Notes: generated by a model from the sequence alone, not told the origin. Counted from the stretch's first letter, positions 1 through 6,576 are shown. The stretch: DNA of 6,745 nucleotides from an uncultured Synergistia bacterium (GCA_937888925.1 CALARM010000029.1:1-6745); one strand, 5' to 3'. A program made the numbers and translations.

Positions 1-356
1 CATACACAGGTGACTTTCCCGTCTTCACCTCTTGTTTTAAGCAGATCTTCAGGGGGATGATACTGTCTTGTAATATTTACTTTTTTATTCTCTTTATCAT
101 AATTTATAGTGATTTCCCATTTGTTTTCTCCTTCTTTAAAAGGAAGCGGAAGGGGTAACATATAGAGATCTTTCTGTTCCTTGCAGACAAGATCTGTTTC
201 TGTCCCGTCTAAATATACCTTTAATGCTTCCGTAGCGGCACAGAAAGCTTTTGATACAAAGCAGTTGTCTCTGAAAGAGATGGTGACCTGGGATAGGATA
301 AAAAGAGCAAGTAATACAATTGATGAGAGAAGAAGAACTTTTTTCATTCTTTTCAT
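1..356 (-). CDS. Exported protein, stalk-domain-like (partial, C-terminus outside window)
   Basis: This frame is open from an ATG at 356 down to the left edge, about 118 codons, with the stop outside the window. AGGAGG (complement of 366-371) lies 9 bases before the ATG; a second in-frame ATG at 347 has no such site. The N-terminus (MKRMKK, then a hydrophobic run to about residue 22) is a signal peptide or membrane anchor. A possible cleavage point is after the CAA at residues 39-41. Residues 46-96 begin with VYLDG, pass a proline/leucine stretch (MLPLPLP) and end in W-E-I-T-I-N-Y-D then KKVNITR. That order recalls the copper amine oxidase N-terminal-like (stalk) domain of secreted bacterial proteins. 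The match is from memory and weak. Cysteines lie at about 32, 39, 58 and 117. The function is unknown. The gene diverges from the membrane protein at 488. Confidence 0.7.
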   Translation of the reverse strand, partial: MKRMKKVLLLSSIVLLALFILSQVTISFRDNCFVSKAFCAATEALKVYLDGTETDLVCKEQKDLYMLPLPLPFKEGENKWEITINYDKENKKVNITRQYHPPEDLLKTRGEDGKVTCV

Positions 357-383
357 GAAATTGAGCCTCCTTTTTGTTTTTTT

Positions 384-413
384 ATTAGACGTATGAATAT
401 GTTACCTGGTTAA
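384..413 (-). promoter_or_regulatory. Candidate promoter for the left partial gene
   Basis: On the minus strand TTAACC (complement of 408-413) is followed after 18 bases by TCTAAT (complement of 384-389). These match the sigma-70 boxes 4/6 and 5/6. The start of transcription would be near 377, giving a leader of about 20 bases that holds the AGGAGG site. The -35 box overlaps an imperfect inverted repeat, GTTACC-T-GGTTAAC (401-414). This is inferred from the boxes alone. Confidence 0.35.
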
Positions 414-487
414 CATAAATTATCCTGCAAAGATTTTTTACATAAGAGAGGTTAATAAAGTTTTTTCTTGAATATTTCTAATTAAAT

Positions 488-1078
488 ATGGCAAGAAGAT
501 CTAAAAAACAGAAAAAAAATCCTTTTAATAAAACTATAATTTTACTGTGCGTAATGTTTTTATGTGTCCTGGGGGTCTTATTATATTTTCTTGTTCCTTT
601 AAAAGACCGGATTTATTATATCACATTGTCTTATAACTATCTTAAATATTTCATGCCTTATCTGAAGGTCAGGAACTATTATGCAGTGACGGGAATAATA
701 TCATTCCTGTTTTATCTTATTCTTATTACTCCCAATTTTGTATTACTGGCAAAGAAGATATTCAGCAGGGATTATCGCCCGGTAAGAAGTGATATGATAA
801 TGGCAGTGATTTATTTTCTATCATGTTTATTGTCATTTACACTTATCATATTTTCTTTATCAGGAGTATATAATAATTTTATAAAATTCGAACATGGATC
901 TTATATATTTATAGATATTTTCTATTTTATTACATCCTGTATTACAGGTAATAACAATGATATCGTACCGTTAACTGCATCAGCCAAGTTGTGTCTTATT
1001 TTGATAAATCTGTTGATATATGTTCATATGACTTTTACCGGTATTATTTTATTTAAAATTATCGAGAAAAGAGAATGA
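488..1078 (+). CDS. Four-helix membrane protein with a degenerate K+-channel-like pore
   Basis: This 196-residue protein has a lysine/arginine-rich start ([10 protein letters not shown]) and hydrophobic segments at about 17-37, 66-90, 102-127 and 165-191. Between the last two, residues 139-163 read like the pore helix, filter and outer mouth of a two-transmembrane potassium channel. Aligned by eye on KcsA, T153, D158, P161 and T163 fall on T75, D80, P83 and T85. The filter TVGYG, however, is TGNNN (153-157). The family assignment (Ion_trans_2-like) is therefore inference. A channel with altered or lost selectivity, or a non-channel membrane protein, are both possible. The ATG at 488 has no Shine-Dalgarno site, and an in-frame TAA at 479-481 rules out an upstream extension; the basic N-terminus supports this start over M23. 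A TCTAAT at 477-482 could be a -10 box for a leaderless mRNA. The stop lies 22 bases before fumC, so the two are probably co-transcribed. Confidence 0.85.
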   Translation: MARRSKKQKKNPFNKTIILLCVMFLCVLGVLLYFLVPLKDRIYYITLSYNYLKYFMPYLKVRNYYAVTGIISFLFYLILITPNFVLLAKKIFSRDYRPVRSDMIMAVIYFLSCLLSFTLIIFSLSGVYNNFIKFEHGSYIFIDIFYFITSCITGNNNDIVPLTASAKLCLILINLLIYVHMTFTGIILFKIIEKRE

Positions 1079-1100
1079 AAAAAATAAGGAGGTAGTAAAA

Positions 1101-2501
1101 ATGTCAATCCGTATGGAATATGACACTATGGGAGCGATAGAAGTTCCATCCGATAAATACTGGGGAGCGCAGACACAGAGGGCATTATTACATTTTCCTG
1201 CAGGTTATGATATTATGCCGGTAGAATTGATAAGAGCCTTTGGTATTTTAAAGCTTGCCTGTGCCCGCGTTAATCTCGAACTTGGCAAAATTTCGGAAGA
1301 AAAAGCGGAGCTTATTATTAAGGCATCTCAGGAAGTAATTGAAGGAAAACTCAACGACCATTTCCCCTTAAGCATCTGGCAGACAGGGAGCGGAACTCAG
1401 ACAAATATGAATGTAAATGAAGTTATTGCCAACAGAGCTATAGAAATCTCAGGAGGGGTAATGGGAAGTAAAAAGCCTGTCCATCCCAATGATGATGTGA
1501 ATATGGGCCAGTCTTCAAATGACACCTTCCCTTCTGCCATGCATATTGCCGCAGGAGAAGAGATTTTTAACAGGCTTATACCTTCTTTAATGTATCTTGT
1601 AAATGTTCTCTCTGAGAAATCAAAAGAATTTGAACATATTATAAAAATTGGAAGAACCCATCTTATGGATGCAGTGCCTTTGACACTGGGGCAGGAATTT
1701 TCCTCTTATGTATCACAGATTGAACAGGATATAGAAAGGATCAAGGAAACGCTTCCTGATATATATGAACTTGCCATAGGCGGTACTGCTGTAGGAACAG
1801 GGCTTAACACCCATCGTGAATTTTCTTCAAGAGTGGCACAGAAGATTTCGCATTTTACCTATCTGCCTTTTGTTCCGGCAAAGAATAAGTTTTCTGCCCT
1901 TTCCTGTCATGATCCTCTTGTTATGACCGGCGGAGCTTTAAAAACTACAGCATGTTCTTTAATGAAAATAGCAAATGATATTCGCTGGCTGGCTTCCGGT
2001 CCCAGGTGCGGTCTTTCCGAACTCATACTTCCTCCCAATGAACCGGGGTCTTCCATCATGCCGGGCAAGGTAAATCCCACACAGTGCGAAGCTCTGACTA
2101 TGGTATGTGCCCAGGTAATTGGAAATGATACAGTCATAACAGTGGCAGGGAGTCAGGGAAACTTTGAATTGAATGTGTTTAAACCTGTAATTATTTATAA
2201 TCTCTTACATTCTATAAGACTTCTTACTGATTGCTGCAAAAATTTTACAGATTACTGTATCAGAGGTCTCAAGGTAAATAAAGAGAAGATTGACAATTAT
2301 TTAAATAACTCTCTTATGCTTGTAACAGCTCTTTCCCCTGTACTGGGTTATGACAGGGCTGCACAGATTGCTCTAAAGGCTCATAATGAAGGAAAAACAT
2401 TAAAGGAATCCTGTCTTGAACTTGGATTTCTTTCGGAAGAAGAATTTTTATCCGTCGTAAGACCTGAGAAAATGGTTGGACCGGAAGAGTCAAAACAGTG
2501 A
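1101..2501 (+). CDS. fumC: Class II fumarate hydratase (fumarase C)
   Basis: FumC is a cytoplasmic homotetramer that interconverts fumarate and L-malate in the TCA cycle without an iron-sulfur cluster. The 466 residues match the usual length (E. coli FumC has 467). Visible motifs in order are [10 protein letters not shown] (95-104), [14 protein letters not shown] (128-141), GRTH (184-187, the histidine equivalent to E. coli H188) and the superfamily signature [11 protein letters not shown] (316-326), whose S318 is the catalytic serine. The Gly in MPGKVNP followed by TQCE points to fumarase, since aspartase normally has MPAKVNP. M189 stands where Gln is common in GRTHLQDA. AAGGAGGT (1086-1093) lies 7 bases before the ATG. 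It follows the pore-like membrane protein by 22 bases, and no promoter is evident between them. The last codon (Gln) and the TGA are the first unit of a heptamer repeat array. The identification is secure. Confidence 0.98.
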   Translation: MSIRMEYDTMGAIEVPSDKYWGAQTQRALLHFPAGYDIMPVELIRAFGILKLACARVNLELGKISEEKAELIIKASQEVIEGKLNDHFPLSIWQTGSGTQTNMNVNEVIANRAIEISGGVMGSKKPVHPNDDVNMGQSSNDTFPSAMHIAAGEEIFNRLIPSLMYLVNVLSEKSKEFEHIIKIGRTHLMDAVPLTLGQEFSSYVSQIEQDIERIKETLPDIYELAIGGTAVGTGLNTHREFSSRVAQKISHFTYLPFVPAKNKFSALSCHDPLVMTGGALKTTACSLMKIANDIRWLASGPRCGLSELILPPNEPGSSIMPGKVNPTQCEALTMVCAQVIGNDTVITVAGSQGNFELNVFKPVIIYNLLHSIRLLTDCCKNFTDYCIRGLKVNKEKIDNYLNNSLMLVTALSPVLGYDRAAQIALKAHNEGKTLKESCLELGFLSEEEFLSVVRPEKMVGPEESKQ

Positions 2502-2537
2502 GCAGTTATCAGTGACCAGTGACCGGTGACCGGTCAC
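2496..2537. repeat. Tandem heptamer array, six units, overlapping the fumC stop
   Basis: Six consecutive seven-base units can be read: CAGTGAG, CAGTTAT, CAGTGAC, CAGTGAC, CGGTGAC and CGGTCAC. The first contains the final CAG codon and the TGA of fumC. The third and fourth are identical, and the last is inverted in sense so that the array folds back on itself. It lies between two convergent genes. The layout resembles the short tandemly repeated heptanucleotide sequences known from cyanobacteria; that is a comparison of form, not a claim of relationship. Confidence 0.8.
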
Positions 2538-2539
2538 TG
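2517..2539. terminator. Hairpin between fumC and the hydrolase gene, possible terminator
   Basis: CAGTGACCGG (2517-2526) pairs perfectly with CCGGTCACTG (2530-2539) across a three-base loop, and GTGACCGGTCAC (2526-2537) is itself a perfect palindrome. It could end transcription from both convergent units. No run of T follows on either strand, so it is not a standard intrinsic terminator. It could instead protect 3' ends, or simply be a by-product of the repeats. Confidence 0.5.
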
Positions 2540-2563
2540 AAATAAACTATAAAATATTATTCA

Positions 2564-3277
2564 TTAATTGAGAAATTTCTCAAACCAGATAATTACATTT
2601 TCCCACAGTTCATTCCATTCCTCTTCAATCATAAAATGGTCTGACCGGGGGTGTTCAATATAAGAAATTCTTTCAGGGGATTCTTTATAATAGGGAAGAA
2701 GTACCCTGTGAAAATCTCTTGCAAAGATCGGCGGAACACAGCTGTCCTGTCCGGCATTCTGGGCCAGAAGTGCTACAGGATAAAATTTTTCCGGATGATT
2801 TTGCGGACTTGAATTGATGGAAGATTTCCATTTAGGAGAGCCAAGAACAGGTGCTATTGCTTTTATTCTTTTTTCAAAAAGAATTGAACCATAGGTTATA
2901 TATCCTCCCATAGAAATTCCGCAGACACCTATTTTTTCAGGATCTGCAAGTCCTTTTTTCACAAGTTCATCGATTACAGAAGGAATTTCTTCGGCAGTCT
3001 CTTGAACCATAGATAGAAAAGTTTCTTCAAAAGAATTATTCTTTTTCATTCTTTCTTCAAAATCACTGTAAAGTCTTTCTCCATGTCCAATATTATCTAT
3101 GCCTGCAGCAAGAAATCCTCTCTCTGCAAGACTTGCCAGTTCTTTCATGTTTGTTTCTTTACATGCTTTAAGACCATGATAGAAGAGTATTGTCCCTTTC
3201 TCTGCTGCTTTTTCAATGCTGTTTCTGTGCACTATCAGGGCAGGTGCCTCAGAAAGTTTTATTTTATATTCTTTCAT
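2564..3277 (-). CDS. Alpha/beta-hydrolase family protein (esterase/peptidase type)
   Basis: This 237-residue protein has no signal peptide and is probably cytoplasmic. It carries the alpha/beta-hydrolase landmarks in order. An oxyanion-hole motif YHGL lies at 33-36. GHGER (64-68) follows the third strand. The nucleophile elbow GISMGG (120-125) has Ser122, the acid is probably Asp178 in NAGQDSCVPP, and the catalytic histidine is probably His214 in SDHFM. The size and motif order recall the small prolyl-oligopeptidase/dienelactone-hydrolase-like esterases such as B. subtilis YitV. The substrate cannot be read from the sequence. AAGGAG (complement of 3285-3290) lies 7 bases before the ATG. The gene starts 34 bases after the secreted-protein gene at 3312-3803 with no visible promoter between, so the two are probably one operon. 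Confidence 0.93.
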   Translation of the reverse strand: MKEYKIKLSEAPALIVHRNSIEKAAEKGTILFYHGLKACKETNMKELASLAERGFLAAGIDNIGHGERLYSDFEERMKKNNSFEETFLSMVQETAEEIPSVIDELVKKGLADPEKIGVCGISMGGYITYGSILFEKRIKAIAPVLGSPKWKSSINSSPQNHPEKFYPVALLAQNAGQDSCVPPIFARDFHRVLLPYYKESPERISYIEHPRSDHFMIEEEWNELWENVIIWFEKFLN

Positions 3278-3311
3278 TAAAATTCTCCTTTTTTATATTT
3301 TTTCAGAAAAT

Positions 3312-3803
3312 CTAAAATTCATCGGGATTATTGCTGAATTTCCAGAACCTTCTTCCTCCTATTTTCACGGTCAACATATTATACTCTCTGTCTTTTTCTA
3401 TAGTGCCTACGGGATAAATAATTTCTTCAGGAGGATCGATCTTTACTTTTTCTGTCTTACCCTTAATAATTTCGTAATCAGTCGCAGTAGAGCCTTCTGA
3501 TTTTACAAACTCTCCTCCCTTTATTATTGTTTTTTCTTTTATTATAAGATAGAGCATATTCTCATTTATAATCTGCCATGTACCTGATATGTTTATAATT
3601 CTTTTTTCTCCATCCATCTGATTGTAATCATATCTGAATGTGCCGTTTTTATAGAAGTGATAATTATCTGACCATCCGGAAGGAAGACATGGAAGGATAT
3701 GCCATATACCGGTAATGTTATCCTTTAATGCTTCATCATTCCCGTAGCAGAATGATGTCAGTGTAAGAATTAATAAATAAGTTAAGAGAATTCTTTTTGT
3801 CAT
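3312..3803 (-). CDS. Small secreted beta-rich protein, lipocalin-like, function unknown
   Basis: This 163-residue protein has a clear signal peptide (MTKR, then a leucine-rich core) that is probably cut after Gly21. There is no lipobox. The mature part has a GxW motif (GIW, 32-34), a strand with FYKNGTF (50-56), a second GTW (74-76) and a C-terminal GGRRFWKF (149-156), separated by short alternating strands. Early GxW plus a closing aromatic strand recalls lipocalin-like or other small beta-barrel periplasmic proteins, but I do not recognise a named family. GAAAGGAA (complement of 3813-3820) lies 9 bases before the ATG. It is the first gene of a likely two-gene operon with the hydrolase, and it diverges from the coiled-coil protein gene at 4013. 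A role in binding a small hydrophobic molecule handled by the hydrolase is speculation. Confidence 0.85.
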   Translation of the reverse strand: MTKRILLTYLLILTLTSFCYGNDEALKDNITGIWHILPCLPSGWSDNYHFYKNGTFRYDYNQMDGEKRIINISGTWQIINENMLYLIIKEKTIIKGGEFVKSEGSTATDYEIIKGKTEKVKIDPPEEIIYPVGTIEKDREYNMLTVKIGGRRFWKFSNNPDEF

Positions 3804-3837
3804 ACCTTAATATTCCTTTCTTATATTTTATGAAACA

Positions 3838-3881
3838 TGTGACAGCAGAAATTATTTTATCATATCTTTATTGTTGTCACA
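3838..3881. repeat. Operator-like inverted repeat across the minus-strand promoter
   Basis: The arms TGTGACAGCA (3838-3847) and TGTTGTCACA (3872-3881) are reverse complements except at one position. They are separated by 24 AT-rich bases that contain the -10 box of the minus promoter. The right arm overlaps the -35 box and the left arm lies at about the transcription start. A dyad placed this way suits a repressor site. No known regulator consensus is assigned. Confidence 0.45.
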
Positions 3882-3882
3882 A
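3854..3882 (-). promoter_or_regulatory. Extended -10 promoter of the minus-strand operon
   Basis: On the minus strand TTGTGA (complement of 3877-3882) and TAAAAT (complement of 3854-3859) are spaced by 17 bases. The -10 box is preceded by TGA, which makes an extended -10 (TGATAAAAT). The boxes match consensus 4/6 and 5/6. Transcription would start near 3847, about 44 bases before the ATG at 3803. Confidence 0.55.
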
Positions 3883-3985
3883 TGATTATTCACCAGGCAC
3901 TTCAAGAAAATCGAAAATAGTCTAATGGTTTATTCATAAAGAAGGAAAATATTTTAATATAGAGAAATTAATAAAAACTGTATTT

Positions 3986-3991
3986 TATAAT
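3986..3991 (+). promoter_or_regulatory. Candidate -10 box for the coiled-coil protein gene
   Basis: A perfect TATAAT sits 21 bases before the GTG start. No acceptable -35 box lies 16-18 bases upstream, and the region is so AT-rich that such a hexamer may occur by chance. Its transcript would start only a few bases upstream of the ribosome binding site at 3999-4005. Confidence 0.25.
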
Positions 3992-4012
3992 TATCTGGAA
4001 AGGAGAAGAAAG

Positions 4013-4534
4013 GTGAAGAAATTTTTGATTTTGACATTATTATTTTTTTTATGTAGTCTATCTGCTTCATTTGCTCGTCCTGGAGACCCCACATATGTAA
4101 TGCCAAACCTTACAGGGATTTCCTGTATGCAGGAACTTTATGACCGCCTTATGGATAGAATGAAGGAATTAAATGATGAACTGAGTGAAATTCCATGTCC
4201 TGAAAAGGCGACTGAATTGAGACTCTTTATGGAGGAAGAAACAAAAGAACTGAAAAAACTTATTGATAGTAAAGATGAACATGTTGAAAAGGACGTGTCT
4301 CTTTTATATGCTAAGCTTGTTGAATATAGAGAGACAGCACTTAAGGATGATCCCGTAAAAAGAGAGCATATACTTCTGGCTAATATAGAGGAATTGATAA
4401 AATTTATTGAAGAGAAAACCGGAAAAGATGTGCTCAGGGAGAAAACCGATAAAGAACATGTGGATAATGAGAAAACAGAAGAAAAAACCGGTAAAGAGGA
4501 AATTATTAAAGAAAATCATGAGCCGGAAAAATAG
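4013..4534 (+). CDS. Small secreted coiled-coil protein, function unknown
   Basis: This 173-residue protein begins at GTG, supported by AAAGGAG (3999-4005) 7 bases upstream and by an immediate signal peptide (MKK, then a hydrophobic core, probably cut after Ala21). The mature part is strongly charged. Residues 36-130 are rich in Glu, Lys and Leu and look like amphipathic helices or coiled coil. Two cysteines, C38 and C62, flank the first helix and could form a disulfide. The last 40 residues are a hydrophilic tail with imperfect EKTxK repeats and no aromatic core, probably disordered. I recognise no family. It stands alone, with a divergent gene on its left and a hairpin terminator 30 bases after the TAG. 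It may be a periplasmic or surface accessory protein; nothing in the sequence gives a more precise role. Confidence 0.83.
   Translation: MKKFLILTLLFFLCSLSASFARPGDPTYVMPNLTGISCMQELYDRLMDRMKELNDELSEIPCPEKATELRLFMEEETKELKKLIDSKDEHVEKDVSLLYAKLVEYRETALKDDPVKREHILLANIEELIKFIEEKTGKDVLREKTDKEHVDNEKTEEKTGKEEIIKENHEPEK
4412..4497 (+). repeat. Imperfect internal repeats coding for EKTGK-type units
   Basis: Near-copies of GAGAAAACCGGTAAAGA occur at 4412-4428, 4439-4455 and 4481-4497, and a partial copy (GAGAAAACAGAA) at 4469-4480. All are in frame and code for EKTGK, EKTDK or EKTE in the tail of the coiled-coil protein. The DNA similarity suggests recent slippage or duplication. Confidence 0.6.
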
Positions 4535-4564
4535 TAAATTATAATAAATTATAAAATACAGGTT

Positions 4565-4606
4565 AACATTAATGAGGTAACGGCATTCCGTTACTTTATT
4601 AATTTT
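4565..4606 (+). terminator. Intrinsic terminator after the coiled-coil protein gene
   Basis: GTAACGG (4577-4583) and CCGTTAC (4588-4594) form a perfect stem around the loop CATT. In RNA the pairing continues outward to 4568 and 4603, giving 16 pairs with two G:U, and two more A:U pairs after one mismatch. The core stem is followed by TTTATTAATTTT. It lies 30 bases after the stop at 4534 and before the next promoter, as expected for a rho-independent terminator. Confidence 0.75.
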
Positions 4607-4632
4607 CTGAACTGATAGCAGATATCTTATTA

Positions 4633-4661
4633 TTGAAAAAGTCTCCTGAAAATAGTAGAAT
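4633..4661 (+). promoter_or_regulatory. Sigma-70-type promoter of the TolB-like/TPR gene
   Basis: TTGAAA (4633-4638) and TAGAAT (4656-4661) are spaced by exactly 17 bases and each match consensus 5/6. This is the best promoter in the window. Transcription would start near 4668, about 37 bases before the ATG at 4705. With the terminator just upstream, it makes the 602-residue gene an independent unit. Confidence 0.65.
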
Positions 4662-4704
4662 ATATTCAGAGAGTTGAGTTCTTATAAAAAAAGGAGGTTT
4701 TTTA

Positions 4705-6513
4705 ATGTTAAAAATAATAGTTTTTCTGGTAACTCTGTTATTTATTCTGAGCAGTTATGCATGTGCTACACAGGCGATAAATGTAGGGGTAATGAATTTT
4801 TATTCTGACACTCCTTCTGATAAATCCTCTGAGATTTCCTACGGTTTTTCGGAAACGCTCATAAATAAACTTCAAAAGCTGGATAATGTAAATGTAATGA
4901 ACAGGGAAAAGCTGCTTCCCATATTGAATAAGCTGAATGTAGATATTAACCGGAAACTTGATAATTCTACAAGTAAGCAGATAGGTGAGAAAGCAGGATT
5001 GGATTATCTGATAAACGGAACATTGAAAGAACATGAAAATCTTCTTACTGCTAAATTTCAACTTTTTAATGTGGAAAAAGGTACTGTTATAGGTGAGAAA
5101 AAATTTACTAAAGATATGAATAAAATTTTTGATCTTCAGGCAGAAATTGCTATGGAAGCGGCAAAATACTTTAACAGTCCTGTTAATGAAACTGTGAAAA
5201 AAGAGTTGTTTTTTATCCCTGCTCAGAATATGGCTTCTTTTAAACAATTTTCTTCAGGCCTCAAATATTATGAAGAAAACAGAGCAGATGAAGCATATAA
5301 ATTTTTCTTAAAATCAGTTCAATCCGATACAGGTTTTCTTGAAGCACACAAGTATTTTGAATATGCAGCGAGGAAATCAGGTAAACTGGATGAATTCATT
5401 AAACATTATGAGGCTATGTTAACGAAAGATCCTGAAAATTCAATTTTAATGAATTACCTTGGTAATGCCTTTGTTGATAAAGGGGAAGTAAATAAAGCCG
5501 AAAGTCTTTATAAAAAAGCCATAAAAAATTCCCCCGCTTTTGCCAATCCTTATAATAATCTGGGAACTATTTATGCTGCATCGGGAAATTTTAAAGATGC
5601 CATTGATAATCTGCAAAAAGCATTGAAGTATACAGATGTAAAGGCACCTGTTTACTATAACCTGGGGCTCTGCTATCTCTATATGAATGATAACGGGAAT
5701 GCAAAAACTTATTTTACCCATGCCCTTGATATAGATCCATCCAATCCTGATTTTGTTGCAGCAAGGGAAATGGTCTATGGTTTTAAAGTAGTGGTAAGTT
5801 ACAGAGAGAAAAAAGTTCCCGGAGGACGGTACGGAGAAATTCTGATTAACAGTAAATCTCTGACCGATATAGAAACACCGGGGGGAGGTATGTCTGCTCT
5901 GGAAAGAGCAAAGGTTATTTCCGAAAGACTTCAGAAGATGATCAATAATGGCCTCAATCCTTTTGAGATAGAAATAGCCAGAAAGAATAAGGAAATAGTA
6001 CTTCAGACAACCAGGGGTGATCTCATCATGACTGTTACTAAAAATGCTGCTCTGAGAGAAGGAATAAAGCCGGAAGAAATGGCAAAAAAAAAGTTAGAAC
6101 TTCTTGAGAAAATGTTATATTATACGAAAAATGTAAATTATACATCTACCGGATTTATTACCCAGTCAATAGAGGCAGACAATAAAGATCATATGAAAAA
6201 AGGTGATGCCTGTTATGCTGCCGGTAATTTAGAAGAAGCGGAAAAGGAATATAAAGAAGGTCTGTCCGAAAATCCCGGCCTTGCCTACGGACATTACTGC
6301 CTTGGCATGATTGCTTTTGATAAAAAAGATTATGAAAAAGCCATGTCTTGTTTTAATAAGGCAATAGAGCTTGAGCCATCTTATACTCAGGCTTATATCT
6401 GGGCTGGCAAGACTTTTTTAACCACAGGTGATGAAGGGAAAGCCCATGAAATGTTTTCTAAAGCTCTTGAGTTAGAACCTGATAATGAAGAGGTAAAGGG
6501 TCTGGTTAAATAG
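4705..6513 (+). CDS. Exported TolB/CsgG-like domain protein with split TPR array
   Basis: This 602-residue exported protein has AAGGAGG (4691-4697) 7 bases before its ATG. The signal peptide ends at ACA (19-21); C20 lacks a proper lipobox, so signal peptidase I is more likely. Residues 24-158 resemble the TolB/CsgG-type nucleotide-binding-like fold often found before TPRs: a strand INVGVMNF, a helix GFSETLINKL, VMNRE, then AGLDYLINGTLK, a strand pair and FDLQAEIAMEAAKYF. Five TPRs follow (about 177-347). A separate domain (about 359-475) has GEILINSKSL, ALERAKVISERL and LIMTVTKNAA. Three more TPRs (491-592), with the typical A-x-x-x-F-x-K-A-L-E-L-E-P spacing, close the protein. The inserted domain recalls a periplasmic segment of some MscS-like channel proteins. 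The protein probably acts as a periplasmic scaffold in envelope assembly or sensing; its partners are unknown. Confidence 0.92.
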   Translation: MLKIIVFLVTLLFILSSYACATQAINVGVMNFYSDTPSDKSSEISYGFSETLINKLQKLDNVNVMNREKLLPILNKLNVDINRKLDNSTSKQIGEKAGLDYLINGTLKEHENLLTAKFQLFNVEKGTVIGEKKFTKDMNKIFDLQAEIAMEAAKYFNSPVNETVKKELFFIPAQNMASFKQFSSGLKYYEENRADEAYKFFLKSVQSDTGFLEAHKYFEYAARKSGKLDEFIKHYEAMLTKDPENSILMNYLGNAFVDKGEVNKAESLYKKAIKNSPAFANPYNNLGTIYAASGNFKDAIDNLQKALKYTDVKAPVYYNLGLCYLYMNDNGNAKTYFTHALDIDPSNPDFVAAREMVYGFKVVVSYREKKVPGGRYGEILINSKSLTDIETPGGGMSALERAKVISERLQKMINNGLNPFEIEIARKNKEIVLQTTRGDLIMTVTKNAALREGIKPEEMAKKKLELLEKMLYYTKNVNYTSTGFITQSIEADNKDHMKKGDACYAAGNLEEAEKEYKEGLSENPGLAYGHYCLGMIAFDKKDYEKAMSCFNKAIELEPSYTQAYIWAGKTFLTTGDEGKAHEMFSKALELEPDNEEVKGLVK

Positions 6514-6523
6514 AATTTATATT

Positions 6524-6574
6524 CAGGGATTGTAAGAAAATAATCCTGTTAGAATTTAACTAAATTCAGTTAAA
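6524..6574. repeat. Two small hairpins after the TPR gene
   Basis: CAGGGATT (6524-6531) pairs with AATCCTG (6542-6548) with one bulged G. TTTAACT (6555-6561) pairs perfectly with AGTTAAA (6568-6574) around a six-base loop. Neither is followed by a clear T run. They may help end the transcript, or may be chance pairing in AT-rich DNA. Confidence 0.3.
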
Positions 6575-6576
6575 AA

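Noticed and set aside
181..396. Plus-strand open frame of 71 codons
   Set aside because: It lies opposite the signal-peptide-bearing partial gene on the minus strand, has no ribosome binding site and reads like antisense of a real gene.
1907..2137. Minus-strand open frame inside fumC
   Set aside because: It is fully antisense to conserved FumC motifs including the catalytic signature and lacks its own start signals.
3083..3500. Two overlapping plus-strand open frames
   Set aside because: They are antisense to the hydrolase and the secreted-protein genes; their Phe/Ser/Cys-rich composition is typical of shadows of AT-rich genes.
4304..4519. Minus-strand open frame rich in Phe
   Set aside because: It is the antisense of the Lys/Glu-rich tail of the coiled-coil protein.
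408..4573. Similar 13-mers GGTTAACATAAAT (408-420) and GGTTAACATTAAT (4561-4573)
   Set aside because: They match at 12 of 13 positions, but one is in a promoter region and the other at a terminator; in AT-rich DNA this is not enough to call a shared site.
4762..4767. Lipoprotein signal at C20 of the TPR protein
   Set aside because: The residues before C20 are Ser-Tyr-Ala, which does not fit the Leu-Ala/Ser-Gly/Ala-Cys lipobox; the ACA end fits signal peptidase I better.
4738..5721. Minus-strand open frames within the TolB-like/TPR gene
   Set aside because: They are antisense to clear TolB-like and TPR coding sequence, with no ribosome binding sites.
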